From the NCBI GenBank assembly GCA_002632265.1, contig NQOV01000007.1:119583-183582 (forward strand): DNA of 64,000 bases. Direction: 5' to 3'. Positions 27,723-35,992 of the stretch are shown here, one piece after another (within the stretch, counting starts at the first letter, position 1; each line of letters begins with the position of its first letter). Position numbers and translations under genes: made by a program. Under the pieces are notes generated by a model, which searched no databases, was not told where the DNA came from, and was given only the letters and a program-made list of their open reading frames with translations. This DNA comes from Rhodospirillaceae bacterium MC! (GTDB lineage: Bacteria > Pseudomonadota > Alphaproteobacteria > MC1).

Positions 27723-28424
27723 TCACATTCCTTTCTTTTTGTTACGATTTTTCATGATCTTTTTTGCTTGTCTATCTAATTTGCGTTGATCTCTTTTGAT
27801 TTTATCTCGCTTTTTCATTTCCTGAAGAGCGAGCTTATATTCTTCTTTTTCTTGTGAAGTCATAAGGGGATTGAGTCTGCCTAAGAGATTTTCTTTATCT
27901 TTTATGATGTGCCAAAACGTTCCCACCACATGGGCAAAAACGAGAAAAATAATAGCGTAAACCATAATTATATGAAAATATAAAGCATATGTTCCTATGC
28001 TTTTTGCTACAGGAATAATATGCGGTAAGGGGATTCCCATGAAAGTTAATTTGATATCTAAACCGTTAATCATCAACCATCCTGATAAGGGCATTAACAG
28101 GAATAATATATAAAAAACATAATGGGTTAATATGGCTGATATCTTCTCAAACTTGGCGAATTTTTTCGGCAAGTGGGGATTATTTTTAAAGTTCTTGATT
28201 TTAGTATACAATCTGATGATCGCAAATAAGACCAAGCCAGAGCCAAAAATCGCATGGCGTCCCATGTGTTCCAACTGAACGCCGTGCATGGGTAGACCGC
28301 TTGAATAAAATCCGAGAATCAATAGGGTAAATATCATGACCGCCATAAGCCAATGCAATCGCCTTACGGTTACAGGATAGGATTTCTTACCAACTTCTTC
28401 TTTCTTATTTTCCATTTTTTGCAT
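27723..28424 (-). CDS. cytochrome b561 family membrane protein
   Basis: A di-haem b-type membrane protein of the cytochrome b561 group. Four membrane helices are visible, with haem-ligand histidines in RRLHWLMAVMIF, HMGRHAIFGSG, ILTHYVFYILFLLMPLSGW and YFHIIMVYAIIFLVFAHVVGTFWH. It may transfer electrons from quinol to a periplasmic acceptor or superoxide, as in other members. The C-terminal 45 residues are unusually Lys/Arg-rich and hydrophilic. The start is uncertain: GTG at 28436, ATG at 28424 (GGAAAA just upstream) or ATG at 28415. Confidence 0.85.
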   Translation of the reverse strand: MQKMENKKEEVGKKSYPVTVRRLHWLMAVMIFTLLILGFYSSGLPMHGVQLEHMGRHAIFGSGLVLFAIIRLYTKIKNFKNNPHLPKKFAKFEKISAILTHYVFYILFLLMPLSGWLMINGLDIKLTFMGIPLPHIIPVAKSIGTYALYFHIIMVYAIIFLVFAHVVGTFWHIIKDKENLLGRLNPLMTSQEKEEYKLALQEMKKRDKIKRDQRKLDRQAKKIMKNRNKKKGM

Positions 28425-28478
28425 TTTTCCAACCACTTATTTCATTTTTCTTATTTCATTTTTCTTATTTAACTTTTC

Positions 28479-29483
28479 TTATTTAACTTGTGCCACATGA
28501 ATTTCCCCATCATGGGAAAGAAGAACCCTATTATGTGTATGTTTCTTTTTGTCGAAATGCACCACTTCTTCTTCGATTCCTGTGGGATCTAAATGCACCA
28601 TAACATTGGCTGTTGGATATTTCCCCATAATGCTATATGTGATGTCAATGGCTATTTTATGGGCTTCTCGTAGGATGAGATCGCCATTCACAGTAGCATC
28701 AACTTGGATGAAATACTTATCGCCAGACGCTCGAGTTTTAAAGGCATGAATATGCAAAACCCCCTCCGTGCCTAGGATAATACTGCGGATATCACTACGT
28801 ACACCGTCTTCTATTTCCTTATCGAGCAACTGGGATAATGTCTCTTTAAAGATCCCATACACGCCAGATAAGATATATATGGCTATGGAAAAAGCGAATA
28901 ATCCGTCCAAGATCCAAAAGTGGAAATAGTAACAAATAAGTAAAGTAACTACCACGCCAGTATTGGTAAAAGTATCCGCTTGGGTATCGAGATAGCTGGA
29001 ACGAATGGCTATGCTTTTGGTTTTGTTGTATACATATCGCTTAAAAAAGTACAAGCCGATGTTAATACAGATAACCAAAATCATAATATATACAGTAGCA
29101 TGATCCACATAAAAGGGTTTTGGATGTATGATCCCCCTATAGGATTTGATCAAGAGAAATACGGCGATTCCTGTAAGCAATATGGCCTCGCCCAAGCTTG
29201 ATAGTGCTTGGATCTTACCAAAGCCAAAGCGATATTCATTGTTTGCAGGTTGCAAAGATTGACGGATCGCCAATAATGTTACGATCGAGACGGTAACATC
29301 TAAAAATCCATCAGCCAAGGCGGAAACCATGGCCAAGGAATCCGTAACCCACCACGCTATTATCTTGGAAAATAACAGTGTTAAGGACGCAAGAACAGAT
29401 ATATACGTGGATATTGTTAGAAGTCTTTTAGTAACTTCTGGGTCTAAGGGTTTTGCGGTTTCGCTTTGAGATGTGTTAGTCAT
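28479..29483 (-). CDS. cation diffusion facilitator (metal efflux)
   Basis: A 334-residue CDF transporter exporting Zn2+, Fe2+ or similar metals in exchange for protons. Six membrane segments, with the metal-site aspartates in SALADGFLDVTV (helix II) and YLDTQADTFTNTGV (helix V), followed by a cytoplasmic ferredoxin-like domain. The tail is His-rich (KKKHTHNR). By these motifs it resembles FieF/YiiP. Same strand as the neighbouring folate and tgt genes. Confidence 0.9.
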   Translation of the reverse strand: MTNTSQSETAKPLDPEVTKRLLTISTYISVLASLTLLFSKIIAWWVTDSLAMVSALADGFLDVTVSIVTLLAIRQSLQPANNEYRFGFGKIQALSSLGEAILLTGIAVFLLIKSYRGIIHPKPFYVDHATVYIMILVICINIGLYFFKRYVYNKTKSIAIRSSYLDTQADTFTNTGVVVTLLICYYFHFWILDGLFAFSIAIYILSGVYGIFKETLSQLLDKEIEDGVRSDIRSIILGTEGVLHIHAFKTRASGDKYFIQVDATVNGDLILREAHKIAIDITYSIMGKYPTANVMVHLDPTGIEEEVVHFDKKKHTHNRVLLSHDGEIHVAQVK

Positions 29484-29549
29484 GTTTAAGTTATCTATTT
29501 CATTTGTCTTATGGGTTAAATATGGGTTAAATATGGGTTAAATATGTGG

Positions 29550-30404
29550 TTATGGTTCTAATTTTACATCTATTACAGGATTAAGTTTTTGTAATAAAAT
29601 ATAGGCGGTTTCATGAAAAATTGGATGTACTGCATGCGGAGAAATTTCGCAAAGTGGTTGCAAAACAAAATCTCTAACGTGCATGCTCGGATGTGGTAGA
29701 ATCAAGGTTTCATCATAACATACATGGTTACCATATAAGATCAAATCAAGATCTAAAGTACGCATTCCCCAACGTTGCTTACGTACTCGCTCGAAATGTA
29801 ATTCCATATGTAACAGTTTTGTTAACAAATAGTAAGGACTTAGCAAGGTTTCAATTTCGATAACACCATTAATAAAATTCGGTTGATCTTCTACGCCATA
29901 GGGTTCGGTTTCGATCAGAGTGGATTCTTTTGTTACTTTTGTGAATTCTAACTCGTTGATTTCAACAATCGCTTGCTTAATAATTTCCCTGCTAGTGCCG
30001 AACTTTTGCGAATCTAAATTCGATCCCAAAGCTATGTGAGCCTTTACTCGTTCTCGTGTGATCTTGATTCCCACATCCTTAAAGGATACATCCATGGGGG
30101 CATGAGGTTTATGGATTTCGAGATCTATTTTCTTGATCATAGGATGAGTATGTAAGATATTTAAAGCTACGTACTCCCCTGCTTTTTCGATTAAATCAAA
30201 GGTATGTATAGTAAAGTATTTAATAATATTAGTGGTAATTTCAGCATAATTTATACTGGCGTCAAGATCATCGCTCATACCTGCATGCGATAGATCCAAG
30301 TAAATATTAGAGGATATATAAAAATCTTGCCCTTGTTCTTTCTCAAAGGCTAATACGCCATGATTGGCATTTATTTTTATATCTTTAATAAATATCTTAT
30401 CCAT
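29550..30404 (-). CDS. folBK: bifunctional dihydroneopterin aldolase / HPPK (FolB-FolK fusion)
   Basis: A 284-residue fusion catalysing two consecutive folate-synthesis steps. Residues 1-118 are FolB (IFIKDIKINANHGVLAFEKEQGQDF; Tyr and Lys active-site region INYAEIT and DLIEKAGEYVA). Residues about 121-284 are FolK (HIALGSNLDSQ, RKQRWGMRTLDLDLILYG, LPHPSMHVRDFVLQPL). It is divergent from folA with 60 nt between start codons, so the two folate genes share a promoter region. folP is not in the window. Confidence 0.93.
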   Translation of the reverse strand: MDKIFIKDIKINANHGVLAFEKEQGQDFYISSNIYLDLSHAGMSDDLDASINYAEITTNIIKYFTIHTFDLIEKAGEYVALNILHTHPMIKKIDLEIHKPHAPMDVSFKDVGIKITRERVKAHIALGSNLDSQKFGTSREIIKQAIVEINELEFTKVTKESTLIETEPYGVEDQPNFINGVIEIETLLSPYYLLTKLLHMELHFERVRKQRWGMRTLDLDLILYGNHVCYDETLILPHPSMHVRDFVLQPLCEISPHAVHPIFHETAYILLQKLNPVIDVKLEP

Positions 30405-30464
30405 GTTATAATCAAATCCTTAGTAATTTTTATTTTATGTATTTTATCATAAAAGGGCGATCAT

Positions 30465-31037
30465 ATGCAACTTATATCAATATTAGCCACAACAAATAAT
30501 GGAATTATCGGCATAAATAACAAAGAAAAGCACCAATATACAATACCTTGGAAGATATCAAGTGATATGAAACATTTCAAATCTATCAGCGAAAATAATA
30601 TCTTGATCATGGGATCAACAACCTATGAATCACTACCAGCGATATTTTTTAAGGATACAAGTAGAAAAATCATTGTATTAACTGGCAATAGATACAGAAC
30701 ATCCGACAAAAAGAACATCTTCATAGGACACTCAAAGGATCACGCCATGAAAATAGCTTATAATCTTTCGTATAATAATACTAAAAAGGTTATTATCTGT
30801 GGCGGTAAGGAAATTTATGAGCTATTTCTCCCTAATATTCATCAATGGATAGTATCTCACATAAATACCACCATTAATTCCCATACTCACGATCTAAGAG
30901 CAAATGACGAGCTAATCAATGTTAAAAACATACTAAGCCATATTAAAAATAATAGTCTAAAAATTACTAAAATCAAGAGCTACAAGGCAAATAAACAAAA
31001 TGAATATGACTTTGATATTATATCTTATGAACTATAA
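30465..31037 (+). CDS. folA: dihydrofolate reductase
   Basis: A 190-residue NADPH-dependent dihydrofolate reductase. Visible: ISILATTNNGIIGI, the substrate-side IPWKISSDMKHFK, NILIMGSTTYESLP and KKVIICGGKEIYELFLPN. Start ATG at 30465 follows AAAGGGCGATCAT. It is slightly longer than E. coli FolA (159) because of an extended C-terminus. It is the only plus-strand gene in this stretch and is divergent from folBK. Confidence 0.9.
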   Translation: MQLISILATTNNGIIGINNKEKHQYTIPWKISSDMKHFKSISENNILIMGSTTYESLPAIFFKDTSRKIIVLTGNRYRTSDKKNIFIGHSKDHAMKIAYNLSYNNTKKVIICGGKEIYELFLPNIHQWIVSHINTTINSHTHDLRANDELINVKNILSHIKNNSLKITKIKSYKANKQNEYDFDIISYEL

Positions 31038-31084
31038 TTCTGTTAAGGCTTGGCGATATTACAGATTGTCTGGATATGTTAAAG

Positions 31085-32233
31085 TTATATGTCGAAATAT
31101 TTGCATTCATCTTTGGGAAGTGAGTTAAAGCTGGATTTTTCGGTGCTGGTGAGCCAGCATTGGGAATTGAATGATTGTAGGTGTTCGAATAGGGCGTCGG
31201 TGCGGGTGTTGTCTAGGTGGGCGATGATGTCGTCGAGTAGTAAAATGGGGGTTTTTGCGGTGATTTGGGTTTGTAAGGTGGCGTTGCTTAAGATCAAGGA
31301 GATGAGCAAGGCCTTTTGTTCGCCTGTGGATGAGAGCTTGGCAGGTTGATTTTTTTGGGCGTGGAAGATTGTGAAAGTGGTTTTGTGAGTGCCAAAATTG
31401 TTTCTATTTGAGAGCGTATCTTTTTGGCGGTTTTCTTTGAGTTTGCCACGAAAAAATTCTTCCACTTCTATGGCTGGATTCGTTAACAATTTATTTTCTA
31501 TTGTGCCGTTGATTTTGACTTCTGCTCCTGCGAATGGGTCGTGTCCGATTTTGGAGATTGGGTTGAGTTTATCGAGAAAACTCAAGCGTGCGGCGGCGAT
31601 TGCTACGCCTTGTTTAACGATGTTATCTTCTATGATATCGAGCCATGTTTCATTAATTAAAGAACTGTGTTGTTTCGTTAAAATATTTTGGCGTTCTTTT
31701 AATGTATATTCGTATTTTGAAAGGTGGCTAGCGTGGTTATTATCCACATTGAAGATCATACGATCAAAGAAATTACGTGCCGAGCTATTGCCTTCTAAAA
31801 ATAGCTTTGTCATTTGCGGAGTTACCCAATGACAAGTTAAAATATTCGCAAGATCCTTTTGTTTTCTCGTGCGTTGACCGTTGATCATGGTGATACGCTT
31901 TTCCATACCTTTTTCCAAAGCGTTGGGATCACGGCCGCAGGCGATATCGCTAATGATTTTATTATTTTCTACTTTGGCATGGACAGCCCATAAACGTTGG
32001 CTTGTGCTTGCCATATCATTAGGATCTTTACGAGCCAATTCTGAAGAGCTAGCTCCACGAAGTCCACGCCCTATATTAAGGGTGGTTATGGCCTCGAGTA
32101 TATTGGTTTTGCCTGTACCGTTGGGGCCTGTAAATACGATAAATTGCTCGTTTGTTTCGAATCGCACAAACGGATATGTTCTAAAATCTGTTAAAGTTAG
32201 TCTAGTAATTTTTGGGTTAGATTCTAAAAACAT
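31085..32233 (-). CDS. recF: DNA replication/repair protein RecF
   Basis: A 382-residue SMC-like ATPase that loads RecA at gaps. Walker A GPNGTGKT at residues 36-43, the ABC signature LSSTGEQKALLISL and Walker B LLLDDIIAHLD. It follows dnaN with a 13-nt gap, the ancestral dnaN-recF order; dnaA is not adjacent here. The gene has an upstream ATG right after the dnaN stop and no separate promoter, so co-transcription is likely. Confidence 0.94.
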   Translation of the reverse strand: MFLESNPKITRLTLTDFRTYPFVRFETNEQFIVFTGPNGTGKTNILEAITTLNIGRGLRGASSSELARKDPNDMASTSQRLWAVHAKVENNKIISDIACGRDPNALEKGMEKRITMINGQRTRKQKDLANILTCHWVTPQMTKLFLEGNSSARNFFDRMIFNVDNNHASHLSKYEYTLKERQNILTKQHSSLINETWLDIIEDNIVKQGVAIAAARLSFLDKLNPISKIGHDPFAGAEVKINGTIENKLLTNPAIEVEEFFRGKLKENRQKDTLSNRNNFGTHKTTFTIFHAQKNQPAKLSSTGEQKALLISLILSNATLQTQITAKTPILLLDDIIAHLDNTRTDALFEHLQSFNSQCWLTSTEKSSFNSLPKDECKYFDI

Positions 32234-32246
32234 TAAATCCTTACAA

Positions 32247-33368
32247 TTATACTCGCATTGGCATTAGAACGTATAAAAGAGAATCGTCGGAAACATCTCG
32301 TAAAATAGCGGGTTCGGTAGATTGACCGAATGTGATTTGTACGGTTTCGTCTTCGATCTGATTGATGATATCTAGCAGATACTTACCATTGAAACCGATA
32401 GAGAATTCCTCGCCATTTTCCCATGTAACTTCCATATCTTCTTCGGCTTGGTTATTGCTTACGGAATTTGCTACGAGAGTTAGTTGATTATCTTGAATTT
32501 CCAACTTAATGGCACGGCTACGATCAAGTGATACGGTAGAAACACGATCTACAGATTTTGCAAAGCTAACTGCCTCTAATTCTAAAAGTTTATTGTTATT
32601 TTTAGGGATAACACGTTGATAATCTGGGAAACTTCCGTCAATTAGTTTTGATGTGATTGTGATTGACCCCATTTCAAACTTGATCAATGTTTCGTTAAAG
32701 CTGATTTTGATATTACCTTCGAAATTTTCCGATAATTTAAAGATCTCATGGACTGTTTTTCGTGGTACTATGATACCTTGTAGATTTTCGGCCCCCTCTG
32801 GCAATTCCACTTCCACACGTGCCAATCGGTGGCCGTCGGTTGCTACTACTCTTAGGACTTTGTTATCTTCTGTATCGTTGTCGGATGCGTGCATGTAGAT
32901 ACCGTTTAGATAGTATCTTGTTTCTTCTGTTGAAATGGCGAAACGGCTTTTGTTGATTAGATATGAAACGCTTTCCGTATCGATTTCAAATGAGCCAGTA
33001 TATTCATTTTGTTTTAAGACTGGGAATTCGTCCGAAGCTAGGATAGATAGGCTAAAACGAGAACGCCCTGCTTTTAAATCGATTTGATTTTCTGTTAGTG
33101 TGAATTCGATATCTTCTGATGACGGTAATTTTTTCACGATCTCATATAGGGTATGAGCTGGTGTTGTTGCTGTGCCTTCTTCTTCTACTTCTACATCGAT
33201 TGTTTCTGCAAGTTCGATTTCCATATCCGTAGCGTGTAGGATTAGCTTTCCGTCCGACACTGTCATTTTTACATTAGATAAAATCGGAACAGTAGTTTTT
33301 CTTTCTACAATGCTTTGAACATGTGATGTTGCTTTTAAAAGGTCTGCTTGTTTTACTGTAAATTTCAT
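32247..33368 (-). CDS. dnaN: DNA polymerase III sliding clamp (beta subunit)
   Basis: A 373-residue beta clamp with three repeated domains: MKFTVKQADLLKATSHVQSIVERK at the start, VVATDGHRLARVEVELPEG in the middle and the C-terminal LLYVLMPMRV, all diagnostic. Length is standard. Start follows ATAAGGATATCC. It is upstream of recF in one likely operon and downstream of a strong terminator closing the chemoreceptor gene. Confidence 0.97.
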   Translation of the reverse strand: MKFTVKQADLLKATSHVQSIVERKTTVPILSNVKMTVSDGKLILHATDMEIELAETIDVEVEEEGTATTPAHTLYEIVKKLPSSEDIEFTLTENQIDLKAGRSRFSLSILASDEFPVLKQNEYTGSFEIDTESVSYLINKSRFAISTEETRYYLNGIYMHASDNDTEDNKVLRVVATDGHRLARVEVELPEGAENLQGIIVPRKTVHEIFKLSENFEGNIKISFNETLIKFEMGSITITSKLIDGSFPDYQRVIPKNNNKLLELEAVSFAKSVDRVSTVSLDRSRAIKLEIQDNQLTLVANSVSNNQAEEDMEVTWENGEEFSIGFNGKYLLDIINQIEDETVQITFGQSTEPAILRDVSDDSLLYVLMPMRV

Positions 33369-33476
33369 ATGGATATCCTTATAAATTCTAATAAATAATA
33401 ATTCTGATAGTATAACAGAAAAATTTCTAAATGTATATGATTCTCTTTATAGATTTATAAAAATTATTTAAGAGAC

Positions 33477-33518
33477 AAAAAAAATCCGCTTGCGATAATA
33501 TATCGTAAGCGGATTTTT
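33477..33518 (-). terminator. strong (possibly bidirectional) terminator between chemoreceptor and dnaN
   Basis: AAAAATCCGCTT-GCGATA pairs with TATCGTAAGCGGATTTTT (18-bp stem with one mismatch). T-runs exist on both strands. Confidence 0.9.
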
Positions 33519-33541
33519 ACGGCTATGAAGAGCTAACCAAA

Positions 33542-33646
33542 GGGTGTGAAAAAGTGCTTGAGTGCTTGTTTTTAAGGCATGCGGGGTGTATACCCCATAC
33601 ATAAGCATGACTTAAAAGCATTACAATGAGTGCTTTTTCACGCCCT
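33542..33646. repeat. dispersed hairpin repeat, family 1, long nested form
   Basis: Outer arms GGGTGTGAAAAAGTGCTT (33542-33559) and AGTGCTTTTTCACGCCC (33629-33645) pair over about 17 bp. Inside are a CATGC/GCATG pair and a compact GGGGT-GTAT-ACCCC hairpin (33583-33596). It begins 3 nt after the chemoreceptor stop codon, so it is the 3' end of that mRNA. Confidence 0.7.
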
Positions 33647-33648
33647 TT

Positions 33649-35607
33649 TTATTTAATAGATTCTAAGAAACTAGTAACTTCATGTTCCATGGTATCACTA
33701 ACAGTTGAGATATTGTCGGATACGCTAGAAATATTCTTAGCTTGAGCGTCAGTTTCTTCGATACTGTTGGTAATTTGAGTGATACTTGCGTTAATGTTTG
33801 ATACTGATTGGTTTACGGTTGACATATTCTGATCGATATCATTAATTGTTACACTTTGTTCTTCAATTGCGGCAGCGATTGCGGTAGATGTTGAGTTTAG
33901 TTCTTCCATAGTGGTTGAAATGATTTCAACGGCAACCGATGCTTCATTTGTTTTCTCTTGTACTTGGTTAATTTGAGCGGTAATTGTTTCTGTAGCTTTT
34001 GCGGTTTGGGTAGCTAAGTTTTTAACTTCCGAGGCCACAACGGCGAAACCTTTACCTGCTTCCCCAGCACGAGCCGCCTCAATTGTGGCATTAAGTGCTA
34101 GTAAGTTAGTTTGGTCGGCGATATCGTTAATCAGAGAGGCAACTTCGCCAATTTTGGTAACTTCGTCCACTAGAGTACTAATGGTATGAGATGATTTATC
34201 GATGTTTTCAGAGGCTACATTCGCATGAGACATACCCGCTTGTGCTTGGCGACTGATCTCGTTTGTTGCTGATGATAACTCGGTGGTAGAGCTTGCTACT
34301 CTGGTAATTTCATCGGCAACTAAAGATACACTTTTATCTGCCTCATGAACTGCTTTTAGCGAGCTAGCTGATTGAGTTTTTAATAGGCTTGAACTATCTT
34401 CTAAGTTTTGTCTATTACTTATAAGTTTTGAGATAGCCTCTTTTGAACTTCCGTCAAACTTAGCGATTTGGCGTAGTAAGTTGGCGTTACTTTCTTCTTT
34501 AAGTCTTGCAGTTTCGGCAATTTCTTTTTCACCTTCGATCTGTTTAATTAAACTATCTTTAAGTAATCCTAGGGAGTTGTTTAAGTTTGTAAACTCACTA
34601 CCGTCGGTTGTTTTTGGTACAATACAATTTACATTACGATGAGCTAGCTCATCAATAATACCGATTGAATGGGTAAGACGGATAATAATTGATTTAGTAA
34701 GATAAATAATGGCGATTGCTAGGATTAAAACAATAAAGATAATACTTATAATTGAAATTGTTAACACTGCCGAATTAATTAAGCCTGTTTCTGTAAGAGA
34801 GTATAATTTCCAATCAGTATTTGCCACAAGGAAAGTATCAACTAGATATTTTTTACCGTCGATGGTAGTTGTTTTTACCCCTGCTGGCACATAATCATGT
34901 AAAGGCTTACCTAATACGCCTTTCATATTTGTAGATACAATTTTCTTACTTTTAGTATTTTCTAAAAAGATCTTACTGTGAGTTGCATCAATTTTATCAT
35001 ATAAGCTTTCGAAGTTTGCTAAGGTGATATCTACCGCTGTAACAAAGGTTTTATTATCTTGAACGATTGATACAACTGTTTGGTTAATACTATTCACATA
35101 AGGATCGGTTACATACAGACCACCAGGAGCTTTTTTTGCCCCTTGATACCAAGGGCGTTCCGACGCACGAAAATCTTTCATGGTTAATGAACCATTATTT
35201 AAAAGAGTACCATTCGGATACCCTGTATATACGTTGACAAGAGTTTGATCGAAAGATGCGGCCTCGGTATAAATTTTATGTAATTGTGTTACTTTGCTTA
35301 ATGGATTATAATTCGAACCGTCTTTAGGTGGGTAAGTATAATCTGTTTTACCTGTAAAATCTGGTGCTTTTGCAGGGTTAATATTCATTTTTTTAGTAAT
35401 ATTTGAAAGCTGTTTAACTAGAAAGAATTTATCTTTCATAACTGTTGATAAGTTTTGGGCTAAAGAGGCGGAAAACTGTCTGGTACTTTTTAAGGTATCG
35501 GCTTCAAGTAATGGGGCGGTTCTTAAGGTTAAAAATCCGATAGCGAAAACAACTGGAATAATTGCAGAGGCTAACAGCGGAATTAATATTTTATTTCTTA
35601 TCTTCAT
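33649..35607 (-). CDS. methyl-accepting chemotaxis protein with Cache sensor
   Basis: A 652-residue inner-membrane chemoreceptor. Membrane segments at about 7-27 and 279-305 enclose a periplasmic dCache-type sensor ([24 protein letters not shown] is typical). A HAMP-like linker and the cytoplasmic signalling domain follow, with the hairpin tip [21 protein letters not shown] near residues 500-525. Family ligands are amino acids or organic acids; this one is unknown. No che genes are in the window. It ends in a family 1 hairpin and a strong terminator, so it is a single-gene unit. Confidence 0.93.
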   Translation of the reverse strand: MKIRNKILIPLLASAIIPVVFAIGFLTLRTAPLLEADTLKSTRQFSASLAQNLSTVMKDKFFLVKQLSNITKKMNINPAKAPDFTGKTDYTYPPKDGSNYNPLSKVTQLHKIYTEAASFDQTLVNVYTGYPNGTLLNNGSLTMKDFRASERPWYQGAKKAPGGLYVTDPYVNSINQTVVSIVQDNKTFVTAVDITLANFESLYDKIDATHSKIFLENTKSKKIVSTNMKGVLGKPLHDYVPAGVKTTTIDGKKYLVDTFLVANTDWKLYSLTETGLINSAVLTISIISIIFIVLILAIAIIYLTKSIIIRLTHSIGIIDELAHRNVNCIVPKTTDGSEFTNLNNSLGLLKDSLIKQIEGEKEIAETARLKEESNANLLRQIAKFDGSSKEAISKLISNRQNLEDSSSLLKTQSASSLKAVHEADKSVSLVADEITRVASSTTELSSATNEISRQAQAGMSHANVASENIDKSSHTISTLVDEVTKIGEVASLINDIADQTNLLALNATIEAARAGEAGKGFAVVASEVKNLATQTAKATETITAQINQVQEKTNEASVAVEIISTTMEELNSTSTAIAAAIEEQSVTINDIDQNMSTVNQSVSNINASITQITNSIEETDAQAKNISSVSDNISTVSDTMEHEVTSFLESIK

Positions 35608-35992
35608 GGTACTTCCTAAGTTTGTAAGTAAATTCGTTATTATAGAATCTCAAAATGGTTAACAAATATTAACATATATCATGTATCATTGTCAAACAAA
35701 AATAAATAAGATGTTGTTTAAATTATATATTTACCATTTTTAATTAATAATATGTAATAAATTTACAAATAGTTAACATAAATGTAAGTGTTTAATTTAA
35801 CTAGATAATATCAATCTTTTTAGTGATTCTCTAAGTTGTAATTATAAAAGATAAATATAAAAATAAAGTTAAGAAAAAACAATTTTTTATGACTGCTTGT
35901 AATTTTTCTTAACTTTATGATTATATTTTTGCTTGTAGGATAGTTAAAGGATCAAAAAACAAGATATTTTACTATTTAGTTACATTATGAAA
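35608..35992 (-). terminator. intergenic region with a 16-bp perfect hairpin (35863-35918)
   Basis: ATAAAGTTAAGAAAAA (35863-35878) is the exact reverse complement of 35903-35918; on the minus strand it is followed by TTTTATATTT and lies about 75 nt after the stop of the coiled-coil gene, so it is probably that gene's terminator. The rest (35608-35860) is the AT-rich upstream region of the chemoreceptor, with nothing else recognised. Confidence 0.7.

Noticed and set aside
30405-33650. Replication origin near dnaN-recF
   Set aside because: dnaA and gyrB are not adjacent, no cluster of DnaA boxes was seen, and intergenic gaps are short.
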